Below, piece by piece: positions 1 through 6,748 of a DNA stretch of 7,645 nt (position 1 is its first letter; each line of letters begins with the position of its first letter). Made by a program: the position numbers and the translations under genes. The stretch comes from Pseudomonadota bacterium. GTDB lineage: Bacteria > Pseudomonadota > Gammaproteobacteria > Burkholderiales > Burkholderiaceae_D. The notes below the pieces were generated by a model, which was not told where the DNA came from, made no database searches, and saw only the letters and a program-made list of their open reading frames with translations. The stretch spans positions 1-7,645 of the forward strand of contig JAEZVM010000048.1 in NCBI GenBank assembly GCA_023420795.1, in the 5' to 3' direction.

Positions 1-1213
<1,213 letters not shown>

Positions 1214-1260
1214 GAAAACTCCAATCGATTGAGTGTGCAAAGTGGGTTTGCCTAAATCGA
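1214..1260 (-). promoter_or_regulatory. Translation-initiation region of glyA with SD-proximal hairpin
   Basis: Read on the minus strand, GGAG (1222-1219) is the likely Shine-Dalgarno, 5 nt before the glyA ATG. Just upstream, TCGATT (1260-1255) can pair with AATCGA (1230-1225), enclosing an inner stem GCAAA/TTTGC with a 5-nt CCCAC loop. The 3' arm ends 2 nt before GGAG. The same arm lies in a perfect 10-bp palindrome, CAATCGATTG at 1222-1231. This hairpin could tune ribosome access and might be the output of the upstream riboswitch. The pairing is seen in the sequence, while its regulatory role is inference. Confidence 0.4.
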
Positions 1261-1282
1261 ATGAGGGCCGATGGAAATGACA

Positions 1283-1316
1283 GGCAGCCTCAGTCGTGCA
1301 TTCCATTTGGGCTGCC
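1283..1316 (-). promoter_or_regulatory. Alternative stem competing with riboswitch P3 (candidate expression platform)
   Basis: On the minus strand GGCAGCC (1316-1310) is perfectly complementary to GGCTGCC (1289-1283), giving a 7-bp GC-rich stem with a 20-nt loop. Its 5' arm uses the same GGC (1316-1314) that closes the short P3 helix of the ZTP aptamer, so the two folds exclude each other. This is the expected layout of a riboswitch switch point. The stem is followed by TGTCATTTCC rather than a clear U-tract, so it is not a convincing intrinsic terminator. Rho-dependent or translational control is equally possible. Confidence 0.45.
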
Positions 1317-1407
1317 CAGGCGAACGGCTAGAGATATCCCACGTTCCCCGGTGGATTTCCACCTTGCGCCGGCATTCTGCCGCCGGCTTTTCGCCAGTTA
1401 CGTGGGA
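1312..1407 (-). promoter_or_regulatory. ZTP/ZMP riboswitch (pfl RNA) aptamer in glyA leader
   Basis: The minus-strand RNA matches the ZTP aptamer layout as I know it. P1 is TCCCACGT (1407-1400) pairing with ACGTGGGA (1344-1337), 8 bp. The conserved junction AACTGGCG follows the 5' arm. P2 is GGTGG/CCACC around 1363-1350, running into the conserved CCACCGGGGA. The P3 region ends in the hallmark CGCCTGGGCA (1322-1313). GGCG in the junction (1395-1392) can pair with CGCC in the P3 loop (1322-1319), the expected pseudoknot. An extra hairpin (GCCGGC arms, 1387-1382 and 1373-1368) sits between P1 and P2. The RNA begins about where the glyA transcript should start. Known members bind ZMP/ZTP, a signal of 10-formyl-THF shortage, and turn on folate and purine genes including glyA. 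A covariance-model search with the Rfam ZMP/ZTP model would be decisive. Confidence 0.93.
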
Positions 1408-1421
1408 CGAAATGGCATCAA

Positions 1422-1450
1422 ATTGTAAGATAGGTACTTGAATTCAGCAA
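1422..1450 (-). promoter_or_regulatory. Sigma70-type promoter for glyA
   Basis: On the minus strand a -35 element TTGCTG (1450-1445) is followed by a 17-nt spacer and a -10 element TACAAT (1427-1422), both close to consensus at ideal spacing. Transcription would start near 1415, a few bases before P1 of the riboswitch at 1407, giving an mRNA leader of about 200 nt. The agreement between promoter position and aptamer start supports both calls. No start site has been measured. Confidence 0.7.
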
Positions 1451-1454
1451 GGAT

Positions 1455-1475
1455 GGCGCTGCGGCGGAAAGCGCC
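1455..1475. repeat. 6-bp inverted repeat between the divergent promoters
   Basis: GGCGCT (1455-1460) and AGCGCC (1470-1475) form a perfect inverted repeat with a 9-base spacer, just upstream of the glyA -35 element and of the possible ydfG -10 box. It could be an operator or a small hairpin. It is short and GC-rich, so chance is a real possibility. Confidence 0.25.
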
Positions 1476-1482
1476 TTTGGGC

Positions 1483-1488
1483 TACAAT
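1483..1488 (+). promoter_or_regulatory. Possible -10 box for ydfG and the downstream tol-pal genes
   Basis: TACAAT sits about 50 nt upstream of the ydfG start, in the only non-coding gap ahead of ydfG. No good -35 hexamer is found 16-18 nt upstream, where the sequence is GCGG-rich, so either an activator helps or the true promoter is elsewhere. Because ybgC begins 10 nt after ydfG, a promoter here would probably also serve part of the tol cluster. This is weak evidence. Confidence 0.3.
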
Positions 1489-1537
1489 TTCGGCCACTTA
1501 TTCCTCCGGCCCGTTCTCTCACAAAAAGGAAATCATG

Positions 1538-2284
1538 ATGATCGTCTTGGTTACAGGTGCAACGTCCGGCTTTGGCGCCGAAATGGCGCGCAAATTCGTA
1601 AAATCCGGCCACAAAGTGATCGCCACCGGCCGACGCAAGGATCGCCTTGAGAAACTGGCCGCAGAACTGGGCGCGGCGCTGCTGCCGATCGAGATGGATG
1701 TGAGGAGCAAGGCGTCGATCACCGATGCCCTGGCCGCACTGCCGACGGAGTGGTCGGACATCGACATCCTCATCAACAATGCCGGCCTTGCGCTCGGCAT
1801 CGAACCGGCGCATCAGGCCTCGCTCGATGAGTGGGAAACGATGATCGATACCAATTGCAAGGGCCTGGTCACGATCACGCGCGCGCTGCTGCCGGCCATG
1901 GTCGCGCGCGGGAGCGGCATGATCATCAACATCGGATCGGTTGCCGGCACCTACCCTTACCCGGGTGGGAATGTCTATGGCGCGACCAAGGCATTTGTCG
2001 ATCAGTTCACCCACAACTTGCGGGCAGATCTGGTCGGCACCGGCGTGCGCGCAACCAACATCGCCCCGGGGCTGTGCGGCGGCACCGAGTTTTCCAATGT
2101 GCGCCTAAAGAATGACGCGGCTGCCGCAAGGGTTTATGAAGGCACAGTGCCACTCAGGGCTGAAGACATTGCCGAAGCCGCGTACTGGATCGCGACGCTG
2201 CCCGCGCATGTGAATATTAATTACATCGAGATGATGCCGACCTGCCAGGGGTTTTCGCCGTTCGCCATCAAACGCAATATCTAA
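1538..2284 (+). CDS. ydfG: NADP-dependent 3-hydroxy acid dehydrogenase YdfG (SDR family)
   Basis: This cytoplasmic short-chain dehydrogenase closely resembles E. coli YdfG, which oxidises L-allo-threonine, L-serine and 3-hydroxyisobutyrate and reduces malonic semialdehyde. With the start at 1538 it is 248 residues, the E. coli length. Visible motifs are the Rossmann TGATSGFG (6-13), ATGRRKDRL near 30-38 whose arginines suit NADP, NNAG (80-83), catalytic Ser134 in INIGS, and YGATK with Tyr147 and Lys151, followed by APGL. There are tandem ATGs at 1535 and 1538. The AAGGA at 1526-1530 is 7 nt from the second and only 4 nt from the first, and MIVLVTGAT matches the E. coli N-terminus, so I prefer 1538. 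The gene ends 10 nt before ybgC, so co-transcription with the tol genes is likely. The exact physiological substrate is inferred. Confidence 0.93.
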   Translation: MIVLVTGATSGFGAEMARKFVKSGHKVIATGRRKDRLEKLAAELGAALLPIEMDVRSKASITDALAALPTEWSDIDILINNAGLALGIEPAHQASLDEWETMIDTNCKGLVTITRALLPAMVARGSGMIINIGSVAGTYPYPGGNVYGATKAFVDQFTHNLRADLVGTGVRATNIAPGLCGGTEFSNVRLKNDAAAARVYEGTVPLRAEDIAEAAYWIATLPAHVNINYIEMMPTCQGFSPFAIKRNI

Positions 2285-2294
2285 ACTCTCTTAT

Positions 2295-2726
2295 ATGACT
2301 TCCGACTTTGCCTGGCATGTCCGGGTGTATTACGAAGACACCGATACCGGCGGTGTGGTGTTTTATGCAAACTACCTGAAATTTTTCGAGCGCGCCCGCA
2401 CCGAGTGGCTGCGCGCCGCCGGCATCGGCCAACAACTGTTGGCAGAATCGCATCGCGTGATGTTCGTCGTCAAAAGCACTGCGGTCGATTATCATGCTCC
2501 TGCGAAATTAGATGATGAACTGAAACTCTCCGTCGTTGTCGAAAGGCTAGGACGCGCTTCGGTACAGTTCATACAGGAGGCTTGGCGCATCAATGGTGGG
2601 CAGCCGCAGTTGCTCACCAGCGGGCGCATCAAGGTCGGCTGCGTGGATACCGAGACGCTCCGTCCAAGCCCGATACCGGAAGAGGTATTGGAACGCATAA
2701 AAAACAAAGAGTCGCTTCCCACATAA
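2295..2726 (+). CDS. ybgC: Acyl-CoA thioesterase YbgC, tol-pal associated
   Basis: This is a cytoplasmic hotdog-fold (4HBT) thioesterase of 143 residues, slightly longer than the roughly 134 of E. coli. The signature YYEDTDTGGVVFYANYLKFF starts at residue 12 and runs on into ERARTEWLR. Asp17 corresponds to the catalytic Asp18 of E. coli. AVDYHAPAKLDDEL near residues 63-76 is a second conserved family block. Known YbgC proteins hydrolyse acyl-CoA thioesters and have been linked to phospholipid metabolism, and the gene usually heads the tol-pal cluster as it does here. The start follows ydfG by 10 nt and has no evident Shine-Dalgarno, so translation may depend on coupling to ydfG. A 62-nt gap separates it from tolQ. 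Confidence 0.95.
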   Translation: MTSDFAWHVRVYYEDTDTGGVVFYANYLKFFERARTEWLRAAGIGQQLLAESHRVMFVVKSTAVDYHAPAKLDDELKLSVVVERLGRASVQFIQEAWRINGGQPQLLTSGRIKVGCVDTETLRPSPIPEEVLERIKNKESLPT

Positions 2727-2788
2727 AAATTCCAGCCGGCGCCCCTCAAGCAATGCCGCATCATCCACTCTAAGCATCCGAACAACCG

Positions 2789-3487
2789 ATGACCGTTACA
2801 CAAGATCTTTCCTTTATTTCCCTGATCAGCAATGCCTCCGTGCTGGTGCAGCTCGTAATGGCCCTGCTGCTGCTGGTCTCGATCATGAGCTGGGCTTATA
2901 TTTTCCGAAAAATGTTCGCGATCAAGAGCGCGCAGACGCAGACCGAGGAATTCGAGCGCGCGTTCTGGTCCGGCGGCAGCCTGACCGCGCTGTATGAAGA
3001 GGCAAGCTCCAACCGTCGCAGGAATGCCAGCGAAGGCGGCGCGCTGGAACGCATCTTCCAGGCCGGCATGGGCGAATTCGGCAAGGCCAAGGCGATTTTT
3101 GCCGGGAAGGCAGCCGATCCGGGCAACATGATCGACGGAGCCCGCCGCGCGATGCGCGCCGCCTATCAGCGCGAAATGGACGCGCTGGAATCGCACCTCG
3201 CCTTCCTTGCATCGGTCGGCTCGGTGTCACCGTATGTCGGCCTGTTCGGCACCGTGTGGGGCATCATGAATGCGTTCCGCGGTCTGGCGAATGTACAACA
3301 GGCGACGCTTGCTTCAGTCGCGCCCGGCATCGCCGAAGCGCTGATCGCAACTGCGATCGGCCTGTTCGCAGCGATCCCTGCGGTGGTAGCGTACAACCGC
3401 TATTCGCACGATATCGACCGGCTGGCAATCCGCTTCGAAAGCTTCATCGAAGAGTTTTCCAACATCTTGCAACGGCAGGTCCGCTAA
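2789..3487 (+). CDS. tolQ: Tol-Pal system protein TolQ (inner-membrane motor stator)
   Basis: TolQ, of the MotA/TolQ/ExbB family, forms with TolR a proton-driven channel that energises TolA in the inner membrane. The protein is 232 residues, against 230 in E. coli. Three membrane segments are visible: about 16-38, 137-160 and 172-200. The most conserved blocks are GSVSPYVGLFGTVWGIM (143-159) and APGIAEALIATAIGLFAAIP (178-197), with Thr155 and Thr188 at the positions of the channel threonines. The FERAFWSGG stretch at 55-63 matches the family's cytoplasmic region. An in-frame stop at 2771-2773 rules out a longer form. No strong Shine-Dalgarno precedes the ATG, which is odd for an abundant stator. 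tolR begins on the base after its stop codon. Confidence 0.98.
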   Translation: MTVTQDLSFISLISNASVLVQLVMALLLLVSIMSWAYIFRKMFAIKSAQTQTEEFERAFWSGGSLTALYEEASSNRRRNASEGGALERIFQAGMGEFGKAKAIFAGKAADPGNMIDGARRAMRAAYQREMDALESHLAFLASVGSVSPYVGLFGTVWGIMNAFRGLANVQQATLASVAPGIAEALIATAIGLFAAIPAVVAYNRYSHDIDRLAIRFESFIEEFSNILQRQVR

Positions 3488-3922
3488 ATGGCATACAGCT
3501 CCATGCGCGGCGGGCGTGGCCGCAAGTTCAAGTCTGAGATCAACGTCGTGCCGTATATCGACGTGATGTTGGTGCTGCTGGTGATCTTCATGGTCGCCGC
3601 GCCGCTGACCAATCCGGGCGTGATCAACCTGCCTACCGCCGCGAAATCGGCCTTGCCGCCGACCGAATACATCCAGATTTCGCTGCAGGCGGACACCAGC
3701 GCAACCATCGGCATCAACGGACAGAAAAGCGGCGGCCAGCCCGAGAAAGTGGGCGGCCGCGGCGCGCTGATGCAGAAGCTGCGCATAATGCATGACGCCC
3801 AGCCGGACATGCCGGTGATGATCTCCGCCGATAAGGACGTCAAGTACGATGAAGTGATCCAGGTGATCTCGGAAGCGAAGAAGATCGGAATCAGCCGCGT
3901 GGGGCTGGCGACCAAGCAATGA
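3488..3922 (+). CDS. tolR: Tol-Pal system protein TolR
   Basis: TolR, of the ExbD/TolR family, is the second part of the inner-membrane motor and has a periplasmic domain that can bind peptidoglycan. It is 144 residues, against 142 in E. coli. A short basic cytoplasmic tail (residues 1-15, GGRGRKFK) precedes KSEINVVPYIDVMLVLLVIF, in which Asp25 is the ion-carrying aspartate of the single membrane helix (about 21-40). The periplasmic part ends in KYDEVIQVISEAKKIGISRVGLAT, typical of the family. The start abuts the tolQ stop with no gap, and GGCAGG about 9 nt upstream inside tolQ can serve as the ribosome site. Met6 is a possible alternative start. The gene overlaps tolA by 4 nt (ATGA), which suggests translational coupling. 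Confidence 0.98.
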   Translation: MAYSSMRGGRGRKFKSEINVVPYIDVMLVLLVIFMVAAPLTNPGVINLPTAAKSALPPTEYIQISLQADTSATIGINGQKSGGQPEKVGGRGALMQKLRIMHDAQPDMPVMISADKDVKYDEVIQVISEAKKIGISRVGLATKQ

Positions 3923-4791
3923 CTGAAGCAACACCGTATATCGTTCCGAAAGAGCCGGGCCTCGGACGCGCGCTGACGCTCGCCGCGCTGGTGCATGCAG
4001 CCCTGTTCGTCTTCCTGTGGATAGGCGTGCAGTGGCAAAGTGACACGCCGGCCACCATCGAGGCCGAGGTGTGGAATCCGATACCGCGCGAAGCAGCGCC
4101 GCTGCCGGAGCCGGTCAAGGTACCGGAACCGCAACCGCAACCTGTTGTCAAAGAGCCACCGAAACCGAAGGTGGAAGAACCACCTCCCGTCGTGAAGCCG
4201 GATATCGCGCTCGAGCAGGAGAAGAAACGCAAGGCGCTGGAAGAGAAAAAGCGCCGTGAGGAAGAAGAACAGCGCGAGAAAGAGAAGGTGGCGAAAGAGA
4301 AGAAACGCCTCGAAGAAGAAAAGCTCGCCAAACTCAAGCTGGAAAAGGAAAAAGCTGACAAGGCCAAGAAAGAGGCCGCAGAGAAGGCACGCAAGCAGGA
4401 AGAGGCAATGCTGACGAAGCTGCGCGACGAGGAAATGCGGCGAATGGCGGGCGGCGTCACGGGCACCGGAGGCACAGGCGATGCGCCGAAGGCACAGGGC
4501 GGCCGCGCCAGCGCCGAGTATGGCGCGAAAGTGGCGGCCCGGATCAGATCGCATACCGTGTTCAACGTACCGGTTGACCTTGCGGGAAATCCGCCCGTCG
4601 AGTATGTAGTTGAACTGCTCCCCGATGGAACCTTGCGCGGTGCGCCCCGCAAGCTGAAGCCGTCCGGCGTGCCGGGCTTTGACGAAGCAGTCCTGCGCGC
4701 TATCGACAAGTCGCAGCCCTTCCCGCGCGACGACAAGACGGGTGCAGTTCCCTCAAAAATCACCATTTCGCATAAACCGAAAGACCAATAG
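3919..4791 (+). CDS. tolA: Tol-Pal system protein TolA (periplasm-spanning TonB-like link)
   Basis: TolA carries force from TolQ-TolR to the outer-membrane side and contacts TolB and Pal. The 290 residues divide clearly. There is an N-terminal membrane helix at about 18-38 with His25, in the place of the conserved TolA/TonB histidine. A Pro-rich stretch (about 58-94, many PEP/PKP units) follows. A long Lys/Glu/Ala-rich helix (about 97-177) comes next, then a Gly/Thr-rich hinge (178-196), and a TonB-like C-terminal domain (about 198-290) with VEYVVELLPDGTL and GFDEAVLRAID. It is shorter than E. coli TolA (421) because the helical region is shorter. No cysteine is seen, whereas the E. coli C-terminal domain has a disulfide as I recall. 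The ATG overlaps the tolR stop. The biased composition creates long empty reading frames on the other strand. Confidence 0.96.
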   Translation: MTEATPYIVPKEPGLGRALTLAALVHAALFVFLWIGVQWQSDTPATIEAEVWNPIPREAAPLPEPVKVPEPQPQPVVKEPPKPKVEEPPPVVKPDIALEQEKKRKALEEKKRREEEEQREKEKVAKEKKRLEEEKLAKLKLEKEKADKAKKEAAEKARKQEEAMLTKLRDEEMRRMAGGVTGTGGTGDAPKAQGGRASAEYGAKVAARIRSHTVFNVPVDLAGNPPVEYVVELLPDGTLRGAPRKLKPSGVPGFDEAVLRAIDKSQPFPRDDKTGAVPSKITISHKPKDQ

Positions 4792-4794
4792 CTC

Positions 4795-6063
4795 ATGATG
4801 AAGACTATTTTCCTTCGCACACTCGCCGTATTCGGCCTGCTGTTTGCCACCCTCACCCATGCTCAGTTGCGGGTGGAGATTTCCGGTGTCGGCGCCAATC
4901 AGATCCCGATTGCGATCGCTGGCTTCGCCGACGAAACCATCGCACCGCAGCAGGTCACGGCGATCATCAAGGCCGACCTCGCCCGCAGCGGATTCTTCCG
5001 CATCATCGACACCGGCAATGTGATGTCGGAAACCACACCGGTCAACTACGCCGAATGGAAATCGAAAGGCGCCGATGCGCTGGTGGTGGGCAGCGTGCAG
5101 CGCTTGGCTGACGGCCGCTTCGACGTCCGCTACCGCTTGCTGGACACCGTCAAGTCCTCGAATCTATCGGGCTTCGGACAGGTTGCCGGCCCAGACCGGC
5201 TGCGCGTGGCGGCACACAAGATCGCCGACGACATCTATGAGAAGCTGCTCGGTGTACGCGGTGCATTCGCCACCCGCATCGCCTACGTCACCAAGTCCGG
5301 AAGAGAATACCGACTGGAGATTGCCGACGCCGACGGCGAAGGCACACAAGTCGCCCTGCGCTCGAACGAGCCCATCATATCGCCGACATGGTCGCCGGAT
5401 GGGACGAAGGTTGCCTACGTGTCCTTCGAAAACAGGAAGCCGATGGTGTATGTCCAGAACCTGACCACCCGGCAGCGCACGATCGTCGCCAACTACAAGG
5501 GCAGCAATTCGGCGCCATCCTGGTCGCCGGACGGCAGCAAGCTGGCGCTGGCCTTGTCGCGCAACGGTTATACCCAGGTCTACGTAGTCAACGCCGACGG
5601 AACGGGCCTGCGCCAGTTGACCAATACCAGCGGCATCGAGACGGAGCCGCAGTTCTCGGCGGACGGCCAGACCATTTACTTCACCAGCGACCGCAGCGGC
5701 GGCCCGCAGATTTATCGCATGAGTGCCAACGGCGGCGAAGCCCGTCGCGTAACGTTTAACGGCAGCTACAACATCAGCCCCCGCGTTTCCCCGGACGGCA
5801 AAACGCTGGCCTACATTTCCCGCCGTGAAGGCAGCTTCCATTTATATGCGCTCGATCTGGCAAGCGGACAGGAGCTTCGGCTGTCCGATACAACCAAAGA
5901 TGAGTCCCCCAGTTTCTCGCCCAATGGCAAATACATCATGTACGCTACCGAGTCCGGTCGAGGTTCGCTGGCGGTGGTATCCGTCGACGGCCGCGTAAAA
6001 CATCGACTTACCACACAGGCGGGCGATATTCGGGAACCCACATGGGGTCCTTTCATGAAATAA
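4795..6063 (+). CDS. tolB: Tol-Pal system beta-propeller protein TolB precursor
   Basis: TolB is a periplasmic protein that binds Pal and TolA. The precursor is 422 residues, against 430 in E. coli. A Sec signal peptide covers residues 1-23 (hydrophobic LAVFGLLFATLTHA) with likely cleavage before QLRVEIS, as in E. coli HA|EVRI. An alpha/beta domain (about 24-165, including GFADETIAPQQVTAIIKADL) precedes a six-bladed propeller. Its blade motifs recur every 43-44 residues: PTWSPDG 197, PSWSPDG 241, PQFSADG 285, PRVSPDG 329, PSFSPNG 372 and PTWGPF 415. Tandem ATGs at 4795 and 4798 are both possible, and the choice only changes the signal peptide by one residue. The gene starts 3 nt after tolA and has no strong ribosome site, so coupling to tolA is likely. 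Confidence 0.98.
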   Translation: MMKTIFLRTLAVFGLLFATLTHAQLRVEISGVGANQIPIAIAGFADETIAPQQVTAIIKADLARSGFFRIIDTGNVMSETTPVNYAEWKSKGADALVVGSVQRLADGRFDVRYRLLDTVKSSNLSGFGQVAGPDRLRVAAHKIADDIYEKLLGVRGAFATRIAYVTKSGREYRLEIADADGEGTQVALRSNEPIISPTWSPDGTKVAYVSFENRKPMVYVQNLTTRQRTIVANYKGSNSAPSWSPDGSKLALALSRNGYTQVYVVNADGTGLRQLTNTSGIETEPQFSADGQTIYFTSDRSGGPQIYRMSANGGEARRVTFNGSYNISPRVSPDGKTLAYISRREGSFHLYALDLASGQELRLSDTTKDESPSFSPNGKYIMYATESGRGSLAVVSVDGRVKHRLTTQAGDIREPTWGPFMK

Positions 6064-6103
6064 TATGGTTTTGTAGCAATGTTTTTTAATTAGGAGAAAT
6101 TTG

Positions 6104-6628
6104 ATGCGCACTACCCCGACGACTTTGGCTCTCATCATTTCCAGCGTGCTGGCTCTGACCGCCTGCGGTTCTTCCGTCAAGTTGGATGACAAGGCAAAAG
6201 TTGAAGAACGTACCGCCGCTCCGGCGACTGCAGATGCCCGTACCGTGGCACCGGTTACCACCGGCTCCACCGATCCGCTGAACGATCCGAAAGGCATCCT
6301 CGCCAAGCGCAGCGTTTATTTCGACTTCGACAGCTTTATCGTCAAGGATGAATTCAAGCCGGTCGTGGAAGCGCACGCAAAATACCTGTCCGCCAACAAG
6401 GGCCGCAAGATCGTCATTACCGGCAATACCGATGAGCGCGGTGGCCGCGAATACAATCTGGCACTAGGCCAGAAGCGCGCTGAAGCAGTTCGCAAATCGT
6501 TGTCCGTGCTCGGCGTGTCCGATGCGCAGATGGAAGCCGTTTCGTTCGGCGAAGAAAAGCCGAAGGCAGCTGGTAGCGACGAAGCATCCTGGGCCGAAAA
6601 CCGTCGCGCCGATATCGTCTATCAATAA
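6104..6628 (+). CDS. pal: Peptidoglycan-associated lipoprotein Pal
   Basis: Pal is an outer-membrane lipoprotein whose OmpA-like domain binds the peptidoglycan peptide. It anchors the outer membrane and is the target of TolB and TolA. The protein is 174 residues. A lipoprotein signal ends in LTAC, so Cys21 would be lipidated. Gly at the next position, not Asp, fits export to the outer membrane. A flexible Ala/Thr/Pro linker (about 31-60) leads to the OmpA domain (about 68-174): VYFDFDS (71-77), TGNTDERGGREYN (106-118), LGQKRAEAVR (121-130) and ENRRADI (165-171). Asp110 and Arg168 are in the peptidoglycan-binding positions of the family. I chose ATG 6104 over the TTG just upstream because AGGAG at 6092-6096 is 7 nt from the ATG. 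A 40-nt AT-rich gap separates it from tolB. Confidence 0.97.
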   Translation: MRTTPTTLALIISSVLALTACGSSVKLDDKAKVEERTAAPATADARTVAPVTTGSTDPLNDPKGILAKRSVYFDFDSFIVKDEFKPVVEAHAKYLSANKGRKIVITGNTDERGGREYNLALGQKRAEAVRKSLSVLGVSDAQMEAVSFGEEKPKAAGSDEASWAENRRADIVYQ

Positions 6629-6639
6629 GCGCTGCACAC

Positions 6640-6662
6640 GGGGGAGTATTATCAATTTCCCC
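6640..6662 (+). repeat. Small GGGG/CCCC inverted repeat after pal
   Basis: A G-run at 6640-6644 and a CCCC at 6659-6662 can form a 4-bp stem around an AT-rich loop, shortly after the pal stop codon. It stands just before the much stronger hairpin at 6670-6693. The stem is short and its significance is doubtful. Confidence 0.2.
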
Positions 6663-6669
6663 TCGCCCT

Positions 6670-6693
6670 CCTCTTCGGCCACCGCCGAAGAGG
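6670..6693 (+). other. Strong 10-bp RNA hairpin in the pal-cpoB spacer
   Basis: CCTCTTCGGC (6670-6679) and GCCGAAGAGG (6684-6693) are perfectly complementary around a 4-nt CACC loop. In RNA this would be a very stable stem. It is followed by GAGCATCATG with no U-tract, so it is not a standard intrinsic terminator. It could protect the upstream pal mRNA from 3' exonucleases, cause partial termination, or hide the AGGGAG next to it. The structure is certain from the sequence and the role is inference. Confidence 0.7.
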
Positions 6694-6700
6694 GAGCATC

Positions 6701-6748
6701 ATGACGGAGACAAGCCATCGTTTCCGCAACGTTCAGGAGTTACCATGA
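6701..6748 (+). other. Possible 15-codon leader ORF overlapping the cpoB start
   Basis: An ATG at 6701 opens MTETSHRFRNVQELP and stops at TGA 6746-6748, which overlaps the cpoB ATG (6745-6747) in the ATGA pattern used for translational coupling. AGGGAG at 6691-6696 lies 4 nt upstream of its ATG and partly inside the hairpin stem at 6670-6693. If translated, it could couple cpoB expression to opening of the hairpin. Such a short ORF can easily arise by chance, and cpoB has its own ribosome site. Confidence 0.25.

Noticed and set aside
1283..1316. Intrinsic terminator ahead of glyA
   Set aside because: The 7-bp stem has a 20-nt loop and is followed by TGTCATTTCC, not a run of U. I kept it only as a candidate alternative stem.
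4195..4450. Possible tandem DNA repeat in the tolA Lys/Glu-rich region
   Set aside because: The repetitive look comes from Lys, Glu and Ala codons of a long helix. I see no exact repeat unit at the DNA level.
3484..4856. Long open reading frames on the minus strand opposite tolR and tolA (321 and 356 codons)
   Set aside because: They lie opposite the Lys/Glu/Pro-rich TolA codons and translate to low-complexity Phe/Leu/Ser/Arg-rich sequence with no recognisable domain. The plus strand has clear Tol proteins.
5164..5841. 225-codon minus-strand frame opposite tolB
   Set aside because: It is a shadow of the GC-rich propeller repeats of tolB, has no recognisable domain or good ribosome site, and the tolB frame is intact.
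6051..6060. Palindrome TTTCATGAAA at the tolB 3' end
   Set aside because: It is within the last codons of tolB, has no loop, and is short enough to be chance.
6064..6103. Separate promoter for pal in the AT-rich tolB-pal gap
   Set aside because: The gap is AT-rich, but no pair of -35 and -10 hexamers at a sensible spacing is visible. Only the AGGAG ribosome site is clear.
6670..6693. Intrinsic terminator after pal
   Set aside because: The stem is strong but no U-tract follows on the plus strand, and cpoB lies downstream in the same cluster.
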